Source: Deltaproteobacteria bacterium
GTDB lineage: Bacteria; Desulfobacterota; Desulfobaccia; Desulfobaccales; Desulfobaccaceae
Direction of reading: 5' to 3'
Assembly: GCA_019309545.1 (NCBI GenBank)
Contig: JAFDGA010000001.1
Coordinates: 1-64,000, forward strand
Length of the DNA: 64,000 bases
Part shown: one piece after another, positions 1 through 7,608 of the stretch
How the letters are laid out: every line of letters begins with the position of its first letter
How positions within the stretch are numbered: the first letter of the stretch is position 1
Notes under the pieces: model-generated
Database searches by the model: none
Told to the model about the DNA's origin: nothing
What the model saw: only the letters and a program-made list of their open reading frames with translations
Translations under genes and position numbers: made by a program

Positions 1-310
1 AGACTAATTATACCATATTCTTCAGAGCAAAGGGTATAATCGTTTTGCGTAATTTTGTTATTGGTAGTCATGCCTTGATTCCGCCTGAGGGATGTTCCCA
101 TATTTAAGTTTGACGGGGAGGGCAGGGGAACACCCGCCCACGGTGCCTTTGGTCATTGGCAATAATTAAATCCATGTCCCACATAGCAAAGGCATTTCAC
201 TAACCATGAACGGCCTTGCTTAAATGGCCGTGCCGGTATGGGGCGGCACCTGAAACCTATCCCAATCAAAGAGGAAAGATAGCCATCGGGTCAGGGCCAC
301 AAACCACAAT
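1..310. other. Intergenic, no gene seen
   Basis: I see no convincing coding sequence here on either strand. Two small inverted repeats lie side by side: CGGCC/GGCCG arms at 211-215 and 226-230, and GTGCCG/CGGCAC arms at 230-235 and 244-249. Neither is followed by a T-run on the plus strand, so they are not called terminators. The stretch may hold the end of an element or operon lying outside the window. Confidence 0.4.
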
Positions 311-487
311 CTACCCAAAAAGCTTCTTCCACCAGGATACCTTTTCTTTCTTTTCCTCCAAGGGTTTTTGAGGTTCTTCAGGTTGGATTCCTAAGTATCG
401 GTTCCGTCTCTCTTGGGTCTCTTCATAGAGAGTCTTCCCGGTAAAAGATATCACTACCGAAGGACGTTTCTTAGTGAAAGCTTCCAT
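311..487 (-). CDS. Small basic/acidic hypothetical protein (58 aa)
   Basis: This short reading frame starts at ATG (487) behind a GGGGG Shine-Dalgarno-like stretch and ends in TAG at 311-313. The 58-residue product begins MEAFTKKRPSVV, has a highly charged middle (KTLYEETQERRNRYLG), then a Glu/Lys/Pro-rich segment, and ends in an amphipathic WWKKLFG tail that could touch a membrane or a partner protein. There is no signal peptide or transmembrane segment. The composition is protein-like and the start has a plausible ribosome site, which is why I report it. The family is not recognised and no function is proposed. Confidence 0.5.
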   Translation of the reverse strand: MEAFTKKRPSVVISFTGKTLYEETQERRNRYLGIQPEEPQKPLEEKKEKVSWWKKLFG

Positions 488-678
488 TCATCACACCCCC
501 TGCCTTACCCCTTGGTTTTTGCTAGGTTTTTTATTGCAACTCTACAACAATTCTTTTACCATAATCAACTAAAAATATGAAATTATTTCATACTTGGCGC
601 TGATCGGGAGCCTGTTGGCCATCTGGAAAGCCGGCTAGTTCGGCAGAGTCCCTCACTCAAAAGAATTAACGACAAAAA

Positions 679-708
679 TTGATCATGCTTAAACTTTGGG
701 CTAATAAT
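679..708 (+). promoter_or_regulatory. Predicted sigma70-type promoter
   Basis: A TTGATC -35-like hexamer (679-684) and an AATAAT -10-like hexamer (703-708) are separated by 18 bp. The predicted transcription start near 715 would leave a leader of about 29 nt, including AGGAGG, before the TTG start codon at 744. That fits the TTG start better than an upstream GTG at 717. Confidence 0.4.
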
Positions 709-743
709 TAAAAAGTGTGAAAAATCAAGCAGGAGGAAACCAG

Positions 744-1187
744 TTGTCCAGAATTATTAAGCTTTTGTTAGCGTTAATGGTGATGGTTGGTTGCCTTGCT
801 TATGGCCCTAGGATCCAAAATTGCCTGGCCGGCCCTCCGGCGCACCCCCAAAAGGGACCGCAATGGCACCCGGTAAAGGGGGTGCATGGGGTGGAATATG
901 CTTCTGATTCGGCAGATTTGCCGGGCGATTTATTTCGCTATGGGAAAAAATACTATTATTATCATCAGGGTAACTGGTACCATGGGGAAACCTATCGGGG
1001 GCCCTGGAAAAGAGTGCAAAGGATTCCTCCCATTTTTCGCGAGATCGGCCCGGAATATTACAAGACCCCGCCAGGTTGGTCTAAGGGGAAGAAAACCGGC
1101 TGGGGCGGAGCCCCCATGCCTCCAGGCCAGATGAAAAAACAGCGGGTTACCCCGTGGCCATGGCGAATAGATAAGAAGCATAAATAA
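744..1187 (+). CDS. Small secreted aromatic-rich protein
   Basis: I place the start at TTG 744 because AGGAGGA (731-737) lies 6 nt upstream; a GTG at 717 in the same frame has no ribosome site. The 147-aa product opens with a signal peptide (MSRIIKLLLALMVMVGCLAY) and a likely cleavage region near NCLAG. The mature part is rich in Tyr, Trp, Pro, Gly and Lys. A Tyr/His cluster (YGKKYYYYHQGNWYHG) is followed by RGPW, PPIF and PPGW motifs and a basic tail. Small exported proteins of this look are common in Desulfobacterota, but I do not recognise the family. It is convergent, only 8 bp away, with another small secreted Tyr/Arg-rich protein. An envelope location is inferred from the signal peptide. 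Confidence 0.65.
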   Translation: MSRIIKLLLALMVMVGCLAYGPRIQNCLAGPPAHPQKGPQWHPVKGVHGVEYASDSADLPGDLFRYGKKYYYYHQGNWYHGETYRGPWKRVQRIPPIFREIGPEYYKTPPGWSKGKKTGWGGAPMPPGQMKKQRVTPWPWRIDKKHK

Positions 1188-1195
1188 GCGGCTGG

Positions 1196-1495
1196 TTATT
1201 TTATGATGATAACCAATCCGCCTCGAGGAGGATATCGATAGAGTCCGCCGCCCCTCCAATAGCGATTCCAATTAGGACCGTAGTATTGGGGGCCATAGTG
1301 GAAATACGGTCTTCGGAGGTGGATGTCGCGGTTAGAGATAACGCCTCGGGGCTGGTAGTAATCAGGGCGTGGCCGGAAATGTCTATGGGGACGGGAATAC
1401 CCTCTCCACCAGGCGCAAGCCGTCCCGGAGCTGGTCAGGATCAACAGTACGGCCAAAGCCCAAGCCCATTTTTTTGCCCTAATCAATACCCTCAT
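1196..1495 (-). CDS. Small secreted Tyr/Arg/Pro-rich protein
   Basis: The 99-aa product begins MRVLIRAKKWAWALAVLLIL, a clear signal peptide ending near GTACA. Its mature region is dense in Tyr, Arg, Pro, His and Gly (for example FHYGPQYYGPNWNRYWRG). Two adjacent ATG codons exist (1498 and 1495). The second has better spacing (5 nt) from AGGAG at 1501-1505, so I use it. The protein has no Cys after cleavage and no catalytic motif. It faces the neighbouring secreted protein tail to tail. Function is unknown; a role at the cell surface is inference. Confidence 0.6.
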   Translation of the reverse strand: MRVLIRAKKWAWALAVLLILTSSGTACAWWRGYSRPHRHFRPRPDYYQPRGVISNRDIHLRRPYFHYGPQYYGPNWNRYWRGGGLYRYPPRGGLVIIIK

Positions 1496-1699
1496 CATGA
1501 CTCCTGATTTTAAGTTTGATTAAAATATAGTCATGAATACCAGTAATGTCCATGGTACTTGAACGGCTCAGATAAGCAAGGGTTAAACCGCGCCAGACCT
1601 CGGTCACTACATGTATTTTACCAAAATTTGCTTGCCAAGGTAAAATAATCTGATAATTTGGAGTTAAGGGCAGGGATAAGTAACTCAGGAGAGCAAGCA

Positions 1700-2209
1700 A
1701 TGAATATCCGGGCCTTGGTAGGCATTTTGCTTTGCCTGAGCCTGGGAAGTTGCGGGCCGGTGATCTCCCAGTCGATACTCAGCCAGGCTGACCGCAGCTT
1801 GAGTTTTGAAGAACTGCAAAGCCATCCCGATACATGGCGGGGGCAGGTGGTAGTCTTGGGCGGCGAGGTAATGGCGGTGACCTATGCCGATAGCGGCAGT
1901 TGGCTATGGGTCAGCCAACAACAATTGGGTCCGAAGTTCAGACCGTTGGATAATTCTCCGTCAGGCGGCCAATTTGTGGTCCATAGCCCCCAATACCTGA
2001 ATACAAGCTATTACGTCAAGAACCGCAAGGTAACCGTGGCGGGCACGGTGAGCGGTCAGAAGGATAAAGCCCTGCTGCTCATTCCCAAGCAGATTTATCT
2101 TTGGGAGTATCCGTTTGAACTGTATACTGTGCCCCCAGAGTGGTTTCGGCCACCTTATAAGCACTGGTATGAGCCGCCATATTTTGATCCATATATTCAC
2201 AGTTTTTAA
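1700..2209 (+). CDS. Slp-family outer-membrane lipoprotein
   Basis: The start ATG at 1700 follows AGGAG at good spacing; a longer in-frame start at 1658 has no ribosome site. The 169-aa product has a lipoprotein signal ending in the lipobox LGSC, so Cys18 would be lipidated. Residues from about 32 on show the Slp pattern: SFEELQSHPDTWRGQVVVLGGEV near the start of the domain, then a beta-rich core and VAGTVSG. Slp proteins are starvation- or stationary-phase-linked outer-membrane lipoproteins of poorly known function. The C-terminus is Pro/Tyr-rich (PPEWFRPPYKHWYEPPYF), longer than I expect for the family. Two genes on the same strand follow closely. Confidence 0.75.
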   Translation: MNIRALVGILLCLSLGSCGPVISQSILSQADRSLSFEELQSHPDTWRGQVVVLGGEVMAVTYADSGSWLWVSQQQLGPKFRPLDNSPSGGQFVVHSPQYLNTSYYVKNRKVTVAGTVSGQKDKALLLIPKQIYLWEYPFELYTVPPEWFRPPYKHWYEPPYFDPYIHSF

Positions 2210-2234
2210 GCTATGGTCAGAGGAAGGGTAAACC

Positions 2235-2576
2235 ATGCAGATCGAAGCCTATGATTTTGGGCAGATCATCATTGACGGGCGGACCTACCGCCAGGATGTC
2301 CTGATCTTGCCGGACCGGGTCAGAGATGATTGGTGGCGTCAACACAGCCATCTGCTCCAGGTTCAGGATGTGCAGGAGGCCCTTAACGCCGGGATCGAGA
2401 TCCTGGTGGTAGGCACCGGGATGCCAGGACGGATGCAGGTAGACAAGGCCCTGGAAGACTATTTGCGTAAGCACAAGATTAAATTGGTGACCCTGCCGAC
2501 CCGGGAGGCTTGTGCCCGATTCAATCAATTGTCCGGCAGCCGCAAGGTGGCAGCCGCCTTTCATCTCACCTGTTGA
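2235..2576 (+). CDS. Mth938-domain protein (DUF498/NDUFAF3-like)
   Basis: This 113-aa protein is a single Mth938-like domain (PF04430). It starts MQIEAYDFGQIIIDGRTY and contains the characteristic central strand ILVVGTGMPG followed by KIKLVTLPTREACARFN. Archaeal and bacterial members are structural proteins of unknown reaction; the mitochondrial relative NDUFAF3 helps assemble complex I. ATG follows AGGAAGG. It ends in TGT TGA, 9 nt before the ATG of an amidohydrolase gene in the same frame, which suggests translational coupling. A role in cofactor or complex assembly is only family inference. Confidence 0.8.
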   Translation: MQIEAYDFGQIIIDGRTYRQDVLILPDRVRDDWWRQHSHLLQVQDVQEALNAGIEILVVGTGMPGRMQVDKALEDYLRKHKIKLVTLPTREACARFNQLSGSRKVAAAFHLTC

Positions 2577-2585
2577 GCGCTGGTC

Positions 2586-3350
2586 ATGGCCCGCTACCGA
2601 ATTATTGACAGTCACGTTCATTGTGGCGTGCAGAACGTCTCGTTGCCGTTTGAACAAATCCGCCCTTTGCTGATCAATGCAGGGTTTGCGGGAGTGGGCC
2701 TGATCCCGCCGGTGGAGGATATTTACGACCGCTTCGACTATTATTTTGAGGATAATCCGGCCTGGCAAGCCACACGGCGGCAAGCCAATCGTTACCTGCG
2801 GGACTTGCAGGATCCGGAACTGAAGTTATATCCTTATTTTTTTGTCTGGAACGACTTCGTCGAGGCCGAGCTGGGGCCAGAATTTTACGCCATCAAGTGG
2901 CATCGCCACGCCGATGAACCAGAATACCACTATGAGGATGTTCGCTGCGTCGCCTTTCTTGACCGGGTGCATGAGCTGGGATTGCCGATTTTGCTGGAAG
3001 AGACGGCCAGCAACACTATTTTTTTTATAGAGATCCTGGCTCCGGAGGCGACAGTGATTATCCCTCATCTAGGAGCCTTGAACGGCGGTTTCCGTCATTT
3101 AGAGCAGGCGGGCATCTGGTCTCATTCCCGCATCTATGCCGACACGGCTTTGGCAACTCTTGCTGACCTCAGGAGTTATCTCGACCGGCATGGCAGCGAA
3201 CGGTTATTTTTTGGCAGTGATTACCCCTTTGGCCATCCCGCGTACGAACGGGACAAGATTTTGAGTTTGGGCCTGCCGCGGGAAGAGACCCAGGCGATTT
3301 TTGCCGATAACTGGCTGCGCCTGATGGATAAACGGAAAATTCCTTCTTAA
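2586..3350 (+). CDS. Amidohydrolase family protein (Amidohydro_2 type)
   Basis: The 254-aa product has the TIM-barrel metal-hydrolase signature. IDSHVHCG at residues 7-14 supplies the first two His ligands, IIPHLGALNGG lies in the middle, and FFGSDYPFGHP near residue 210 carries the conserved Asp. This layout fits the Amidohydro_2 family (PF04909), which hydrolyses or decarboxylates small cyclic or carboxylated substrates; the substrate here is unknown. It has no strong ribosome site of its own and starts 9 nt after the Mth938 gene stops, so it is probably translated by re-initiation. The convergent gene on the other strand ends 12 bp away. Confidence 0.75.
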   Translation: MARYRIIDSHVHCGVQNVSLPFEQIRPLLINAGFAGVGLIPPVEDIYDRFDYYFEDNPAWQATRRQANRYLRDLQDPELKLYPYFFVWNDFVEAELGPEFYAIKWHRHADEPEYHYEDVRCVAFLDRVHELGLPILLEETASNTIFFIEILAPEATVIIPHLGALNGGFRHLEQAGIWSHSRIYADTALATLADLRSYLDRHGSERLFFGSDYPFGHPAYERDKILSLGLPREETQAIFADNWLRLMDKRKIPS

Positions 3351-3362
3351 CATCTCCCTAGG

Positions 3363-3941
3363 TTAGAGAGCGGCCATTTGGGACTTGTATTGTTCCAGTA
3401 AGGGCTCGAATTGGCCTATTAAATTAGCCTCAAATTTACGCCACTCCTCCCGAAACTGGGGGGTGTGCTCCACATCAATTTTGACCTTCATGTGCATTTG
3501 GGTTTCGAGAGCTCGCTGAATATTATTTAACCCGCTGGCAAAACTGGCCTTGAGCTGCTCAAAGCTTTTTTGTCGGACCTGTTCAAAATTCTTGCATAAC
3601 TGAGCCACTTCATTCAGCAGGCGTTGCATGGCTTTCTTATTCCGGGCGATTTGTAACATCCCGGCTTGGGCCCGTTGGGCGGTAAACTGAAGGACGTCCT
3701 CACGCGGCAGGGTAATATTGCGGAGCAACACCTCTTTTATGGTGGCCACCACCAGGGGGCGGGATTCAGGGGGGATCTTTTTGAGTTCCTCATCCAGTTC
3801 CAGTTTTTCCCGCAGAAAATCGGCGGCTAAATGACGGGCCCGCTCCCGGCACTCCGTCTCGTGCATTTCTTGTTCAGTGGCCCGGCCCAGACGCTCCGCC
3901 TTTTCCAGGGCCAGTTCCAGAGCGCTCTTGATTTCCGCCAC
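3363..3941 (-). CDS. Conserved helical hypothetical protein
   Basis: This 192-aa protein starts with GTG behind AAAAGGAAA. It is strongly charged and almost entirely predictable as helix: a Glu/Arg-rich N-terminus (ALEKAERLGRATEQEMHE), a central region (ESRPLVVATIKEVLLRNITL) and a long Gln/Lys/Glu C-terminal helix. It has no signal peptide, transmembrane segment or catalytic motif. The appearance is that of a coiled-coil or apolipoprotein-like protein. I do not recognise a named family with confidence and propose no function. Confidence 0.65.
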   Translation of the reverse strand: MAEIKSALELALEKAERLGRATEQEMHETECRERARHLAADFLREKLELDEELKKIPPESRPLVVATIKEVLLRNITLPREDVLQFTAQRAQAGMLQIARNKKAMQRLLNEVAQLCKNFEQVRQKSFEQLKASFASGLNNIQRALETQMHMKVKIDVEHTPQFREEWRKFEANLIGQFEPLLEQYKSQMAAL

Positions 3942-4126
3942 AATAATGGTTTCCTTTTCTTACAATGAACCTCCGGCCTGGGCCGGGAGCAAGGTCCCGA
4001 TTCAAACCGGGTTGATTATTTAAAATGGATATTTTTGTAAGACCTTAATTTATCAAGCCCTGCAGGGGCCCAATGAGTTGCGCCCCTACGGAAAAGGGAA
4101 AATAGTTTTTTGAAAGCAACTGGGCA

Positions 4127-4396
4127 TTAGTCAGATTTTGCCGCCGGCGGTTTCTCGGGGGAATCCGGCGGGCTTGGTTCCGTCGGGGTTTCGCTGCTCT
4201 TGGCGCTCCCCGGGTTTTTCTGGTGGTAATCAGTCACATACCAGCCGCTGCCCTTGAGATGAAAGGAACTATGAGAGATGAGCTTGGTCAAAGGCCCGCC
4301 ACAGCTTGGACAGGTGGTCAACGGTGGGTCAGAAAATTTTTGCCATTCCTCCACTACCTGACCACAAGCGCTGCACTGGTACTCATAGATGGGCAT
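4127..4396 (-). CDS. FmdB-type zinc-ribbon protein
   Basis: I start the protein at the ATG (4396) giving MPIYEYQCSACG because a GGAGGAGG site lies about 9 nt upstream; a longer start at 4420 overlaps that site. The 89-aa product has the FmdB pattern MPxYEYxCxxCG followed by CPSCGG, a four-cysteine zinc ribbon (residues about 8-40), and then a Ser/Pro/Glu-rich disordered tail. FmdB-like proteins were named from formamidase operons and are thought to be regulatory; their biochemical role is not settled. It lies 17 bp downstream of an HExxH protein gene, probably co-transcribed. Confidence 0.85.
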   Translation of the reverse strand: MPIYEYQCSACGQVVEEWQKFSDPPLTTCPSCGGPLTKLISHSSFHLKGSGWYVTDYHQKNPGSAKSSETPTEPSPPDSPEKPPAAKSD

Positions 4397-4413
4397 ATCA
4401 ACAAACCTCCTCC

Positions 4414-4965
4414 TCAACAACTTAAGAAATCACTGGGCTGATAGCGCGCCTTAGTGACTTCTTGATTTTTATAATAATTTAAAATTTCGGGCAGTTGTGG
4501 CATCTGCAAAGGAGCCAGGATTTGCTGGGTAAGGCGATGTACCCGGCTTTCCTCCTCAGTCTTCTCAGCCTCGGGAACTTCGAAGAGTTGGCAAAAATGT
4601 CCGAAGCGAACCACGTGGACCAATTCATGGGTAACCACATAAACCAACAGCGGCAACAGGCTGAAGTTTTCTCCTTCCGCTAATTTGCGGAGAATATTGT
4701 GATCCTGAAGGCAGATGCGGTATAAATCAAAGTAGGCTGATCTGAGCATCTGTCCGGGGCGACAACAATTATATTTTGCCACCAGGGCCAGGGCATGAGC
4801 GGATATTTCTGTCTGTCGTAAATTTTCCAAGGTAAGGATATCATAAGGAAATTGCCGCCACTGACTCCGAGACAGTTTATAGAAGTCGCTGGTCACTTCC
4901 TCAGCAATGACTACGGCCTCCCGGAGAATCTGTTTGTGCGCGGCATGAAAAGTGTGCCCGACCAA
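4414..4965 (-). CDS. HExxH-motif hypothetical protein
   Basis: This 183-aa protein starts at TTG (4965) behind GGGGAGGTGA. In the middle it has VVTHELVHVVRFGHF, which contains the zinc-peptidase motif HExxH and a third His four residues later. The rest has no signal peptide. There is a Cys pair in KYNCCRPGQ, an acidic stretch EKTEEESRVHR after the motif that could offer a Glu ligand, and a C-terminal segment matching no fold I recognise. It is paired with the FmdB zinc-ribbon gene. A cytoplasmic metalloprotease or metal-binding protein is plausible, but protease activity is inferred from the motif alone. Confidence 0.65.
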   Translation of the reverse strand: MVGHTFHAAHKQILREAVVIAEEVTSDFYKLSRSQWRQFPYDILTLENLRQTEISAHALALVAKYNCCRPGQMLRSAYFDLYRICLQDHNILRKLAEGENFSLLPLLVYVVTHELVHVVRFGHFCQLFEVPEAEKTEEESRVHRLTQQILAPLQMPQLPEILNYYKNQEVTKARYQPSDFLSC

Positions 4966-5077
4966 TGCCCCTCACCTCCCCAAAGATAAAAGTTAACATT
5001 AATCCCTGTTCTGTCAATAGTTTTCCCTTAAATCAACCGAATTCTTTATATAAACGTCGACTTATGGCATAATATAG

Positions 5078-5182
5078 TTATTACTGGGATCATGTGACAG
5101 GTTAATTTGAGGAAAGGGCCGGGGGACCGGCGGCCCCACCTCCCAACCCCCCTTAAGGGATTGGGGGAGAGCCGGTTTTTTT
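5078..5182 (+). repeat. Copy A of MITE-like dispersed repeat (right end missing)
   Basis: The left end TTATTACT (5078-5085) is followed by GGTTAATTTGAGG, then a GC-rich block with GCCGGGGGACCGG, and ends near a T-run after GAGCCGG. The same order of blocks recurs at 14653 and 24820 and, inverted, at 57700-57870. The right terminal GAGTAATAA is absent here. The element lies just upstream of pgeF. Confidence 0.6.
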
Positions 5183-5209
5183 CTGGCACAAACCGGAGCA
5201 TTTACTAAA

Positions 5210-6028
5210 TTGCCTCTACGGACTAGCCATTCTGGGACAACACCGGTGAATTTAAGGCAGATACAACATGGCGCACTGGTTTATTATCGTTTTGCTCACT
5301 ATAATGGCTTCCCGGAGCTGGTGCACGGAATTTTTACCCGCCAAGGGGGAGTAAGCCAACCTCCTTACCACAGCCTGAATCTGAGCTTCTCGGTCGGTGA
5401 TCACCCGCAGCGGGTGTCATACAACCGGCAACTTGTCCGAGAGGCGCTGGGTGTGGCGGAATTGTTGAGTGTGGGCCAGGTGCATGGCAAAAATGCCCTG
5501 GTTATTTCCACCCGCAAACGGCAAGTTTGGCAAAAAGAACCGCCGGGCATTGATATTCTCATTACCAATGTCCCCGGGCTGGGTCTGATGGTGAAACAGG
5601 CCGATTGTCAGGCAGTGTTATTCTATGATCCCGAGCAGCAGGTGATTGCTAATGTGCATTGCGGCTGGCGAGGCAACGTCCAGAACGTTCTGGGCCAAGC
5701 GGTGTATCTGCTTAAAGAAACCTTTGGCTCCCGGCCAGAAGCCCTGCGGGTAAGCATCAGTCCTTCCTTGGGCCCTTGCTGTGCCGAATTCGTCAATTAT
5801 CGGCGGGAATTGCCCAAAAATTTCTGGGCTTACCAAACCCGGCACCGCTATTTTGATCTCTGGCGTCTCAGCCAGGACCAGCTGCAAGCCGCCGGGGTGT
5901 GTCCAGACCACATCCAGTTGGCCGGTCTTTGTAGTCGCTGCCACGCCGCAGAGTTTTTCTCTTACCGGCGCAATCAGAACACCGGTCGAAATGCTACGGT
6001 CATCGCCTTAAGGCTGGACCGGAAGTAA
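5210..6028 (+). CDS. pgeF: Laccase-domain protein (PgeF/YfiH family)
   Basis: The 272-aa product carries the multicopper-laccase-domain signature of PgeF/YfiH/LACC1: VGQVHGKN, KQADCQAVL, NVHCGWRGNV and GPCCAEF. His in QVHG, Cys in ADC and His in VHCGWRG match the metal-binding triad of the family. Bacterial members act as purine nucleoside phosphorylase/deaminases, and E. coli YfiH also removes mis-incorporated L-Ser peptidoglycan precursors; which role applies here is unknown. The start is uncertain: TTG at 5210 has only a distant GGAG, and a GTG 13 codons later is possible. A strong terminator follows. It appears to be a single-gene unit. Confidence 0.85.
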   Translation: MPLRTSHSGTTPVNLRQIQHGALVYYRFAHYNGFPELVHGIFTRQGGVSQPPYHSLNLSFSVGDHPQRVSYNRQLVREALGVAELLSVGQVHGKNALVISTRKRQVWQKEPPGIDILITNVPGLGLMVKQADCQAVLFYDPEQQVIANVHCGWRGNVQNVLGQAVYLLKETFGSRPEALRVSISPSLGPCCAEFVNYRRELPKNFWAYQTRHRYFDLWRLSQDQLQAAGVCPDHIQLAGLCSRCHAAEFFSYRRNQNTGRNATVIALRLDRK

Positions 6029-6031
6029 AGG

Positions 6032-6059
6032 GACGGGGCAAAAAACGCCCCGTCGTTTT
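6032..6059 (+). terminator. Rho-independent terminator of pgeF
   Basis: Perfect 8-bp arms GACGGGGC (6032-6039) and GCCCCGTC (6047-6054) enclose an A-rich loop and are followed by GTTTT. They start 4 nt after the pgeF stop codon. Confidence 0.85.
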
Positions 6060-6108
6060 CAAGCCATATAAGATTTGGCAATTATCGACAAAAGACAAAC
6101 CAATGATA

Positions 6109-6258
6109 TTAGGGGCGAGGCGGTTCCCCTTTTTTAGAGAATTTTTCTTTGAGATCATTAAAAATCTTCTTGCCTGATCCAACTACATTTTGAACCTGTT
6201 GGGGATATTTATAACCAACAAAAACTCCCACCAAAAAAGCAATGATTGCCAGCCACAT
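6109..6258 (-). CDS. Small single-pass membrane protein (49 aa)
   Basis: The ATG at 6258 is preceded by AGGAAGGG at about 10 nt, and the frame ends in TAA at 6109-6111. The 49-aa product begins MWLAIIAFLVGVFVGYKYPQ, a hydrophobic helix with a GxxxG-like glycine pattern. A short polar segment (QQVQNVVGSGKKIFNDLKEKF) and a basic tail KKGEPPRP follow. This is the look of a small membrane-anchored protein with a cytoplasmic amphipathic tail. It is too short for standard gene cut-offs. Function is unknown. Confidence 0.65.
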   Translation of the reverse strand: MWLAIIAFLVGVFVGYKYPQQVQNVVGSGKKIFNDLKEKFSKKGEPPRP

Positions 6259-6326
6259 GTCTGATGAACCCTTCCTTTCCTGATTAATTTACCAGCGCCA
6301 GTTTTCAGCTGCTGTTTGAACTGTAC

Positions 6327-6971
6327 TCAAGATTCCAAGCGAGCCAGAGCTTCTCGGGCGATCTCCCCCACCGTGGTTTGCCGCAACTCCCCGTTTTCGT
6401 AGAGTTTCACTGGCTCGGCATCGCTGGCGAGCCGGGCCAGCGGTCCCACTCCCTCCCCGGCCCCATTTACTCCCAGGCACCAGGCGGCATGACCTCGCAC
6501 TTGCGGATCGGCATCATGGAGAAACTCCATGATCTGGGGAATGGCCTCCCGGACTATCTCGGGGTGGGTCTGCCCCATGCGTCCCAGACCCCAGAGCATC
6601 GGCGATCTCGAAAACTCCTCATCCAAATAGGAAAACAGCATTTCAACGGTGTCGGCAACCAGACTGTAATTTCTACGGCCGATCTCACCCAGAACGGCCG
6701 GCGCCCCCCAGCCGAAACTGCCGGAGTCCTCGTTTAAGAGCCACCAAAGCCGGCCCAAAATGGTTTTTACCCTTTCAGGGTGAGCCTCAGCCAAGTATCC
6801 CAATCCTTCCACCGCCCGCCAACTTAAAGGATCATCCAGAGCAAAAGTCAGTTGGAGCAGTATTGAGCTCACCACTGGTTCCCGTCCCGCAAGCTCGACC
6901 AAGGAAGCAAAATCACCATTCAGCAGATAGGCAGTTACTTTTTCCCGTTTGATTTTGTGTTTGGTGGTCAT
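6327..6971 (-). CDS. HEAT/armadillo-repeat protein (DVU0298-like)
   Basis: This 214-aa protein is built of helical repeats with the HEAT look: WRAVEGLGYLAEAHPERV, GAPAVLGEIGRRNYSLV, MLWGLGRMGQTHPEIV and VRGHAAWCLGVNGAGEGV, spaced about 38-40 residues apart. It resembles the Desulfovibrio DVU0298 armadillo-type proteins, which are structurally known but functionally undefined. HEAT proteins usually mediate protein-protein contacts. ATG follows AAAGGAAT. It lies 62 bp downstream of ssb on the same strand and could be co-transcribed. Confidence 0.75.
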   Translation of the reverse strand: MTTKHKIKREKVTAYLLNGDFASLVELAGREPVVSSILLQLTFALDDPLSWRAVEGLGYLAEAHPERVKTILGRLWWLLNEDSGSFGWGAPAVLGEIGRRNYSLVADTVEMLFSYLDEEFSRSPMLWGLGRMGQTHPEIVREAIPQIMEFLHDADPQVRGHAAWCLGVNGAGEGVGPLARLASDAEPVKLYENGELRQTTVGEIAREALARLES

Positions 6972-7033
6972 AAATTCCTTTACCGGACGGTTTATAGAGA
7001 TCTCTGGTCAGTGCTGCCAGAAACCCCTGTCTC

Positions 7034-7453
7034 TCAGAACGGGATGTCGTCTTCGTCCAGCGGCCCTCCCTGGGGAGGTGGGAAGGGCGCTTCCGCCTCC
7101 CGTGGTCCCGGGCGGTCCTGGGCGCTGCCCAGCATTTGCATATCCCGAGCCTCGATTTCTGTGGTATATCGCTTAACCCCATCCTGCTCCCAGGAACGTG
7201 TCCTTAGCCGGCCCTCGATATAAACCTGTTTGCCCTTCGACAGATACTGCCCGCAGATTTCCGCCAATTTCCGCCAAGCGACGATGCGGTGCCACTCAGT
7301 CCATTCCTGGCGGTTGCCATCTTTGTCTATGTAACCTTCGGTAGTGGCCAGGTTGAAGCGGGCTACCGCGGTGCCGTTAGCAGTATAGCGGAGCTCTGGA
7401 TCAGCTCCCAGGTGGCCGATCAGAATAACCTTATTAATTCCTCTAGCAGCCAT
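7034..7453 (-). CDS. ssb: Single-stranded DNA-binding protein
   Basis: The 139-aa product has the SSB OB-fold (residues 5-105): [65 protein letters not shown] Pro/Gly-rich linker and the acidic tip LDEDDIPF follow; this tip recruits repair and replication partners in all bacterial SSBs. It coats single-stranded DNA as a tetramer. A GGAGG site lies 4 nt before the ATG. Downstream on the same strand is the HEAT protein, and recJ, a partner of SSB in repair, lies upstream with a 155-bp gap. Confidence 0.95.
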   Translation of the reverse strand: MAARGINKVILIGHLGADPELRYTANGTAVARFNLATTEGYIDKDGNRQEWTEWHRIVAWRKLAEICGQYLSKGKQVYIEGRLRTRSWEQDGVKRYTTEIEARDMQMLGSAQDRPGPREAEAPFPPPQGGPLDEDDIPF

Positions 7454-7608
7454 CTGGCCTCCAATAATTGTTGGGCCATAAAGAGTAAGTTACATTTATC
7501 ACAAATACAATCATCTCTACCATAAATTTGTCAAACTGGCAAGAAACTTGTGGCTGAATGCCGATAACTAATTATAAAATTTATTGTAACCGAAAACCGA
7601 AAAGAGCA

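Noticed and set aside
2574-2616. TGA between the Mth938 gene and the amidohydrolase gene, in the same frame, as a selenocysteine codon in a selB-containing genome
   Set aside because: The two products are complete, separate families, the following ATG is the normal amidohydrolase start, and no convincing SECIS hairpin follows the TGA. Translational coupling explains the layout.
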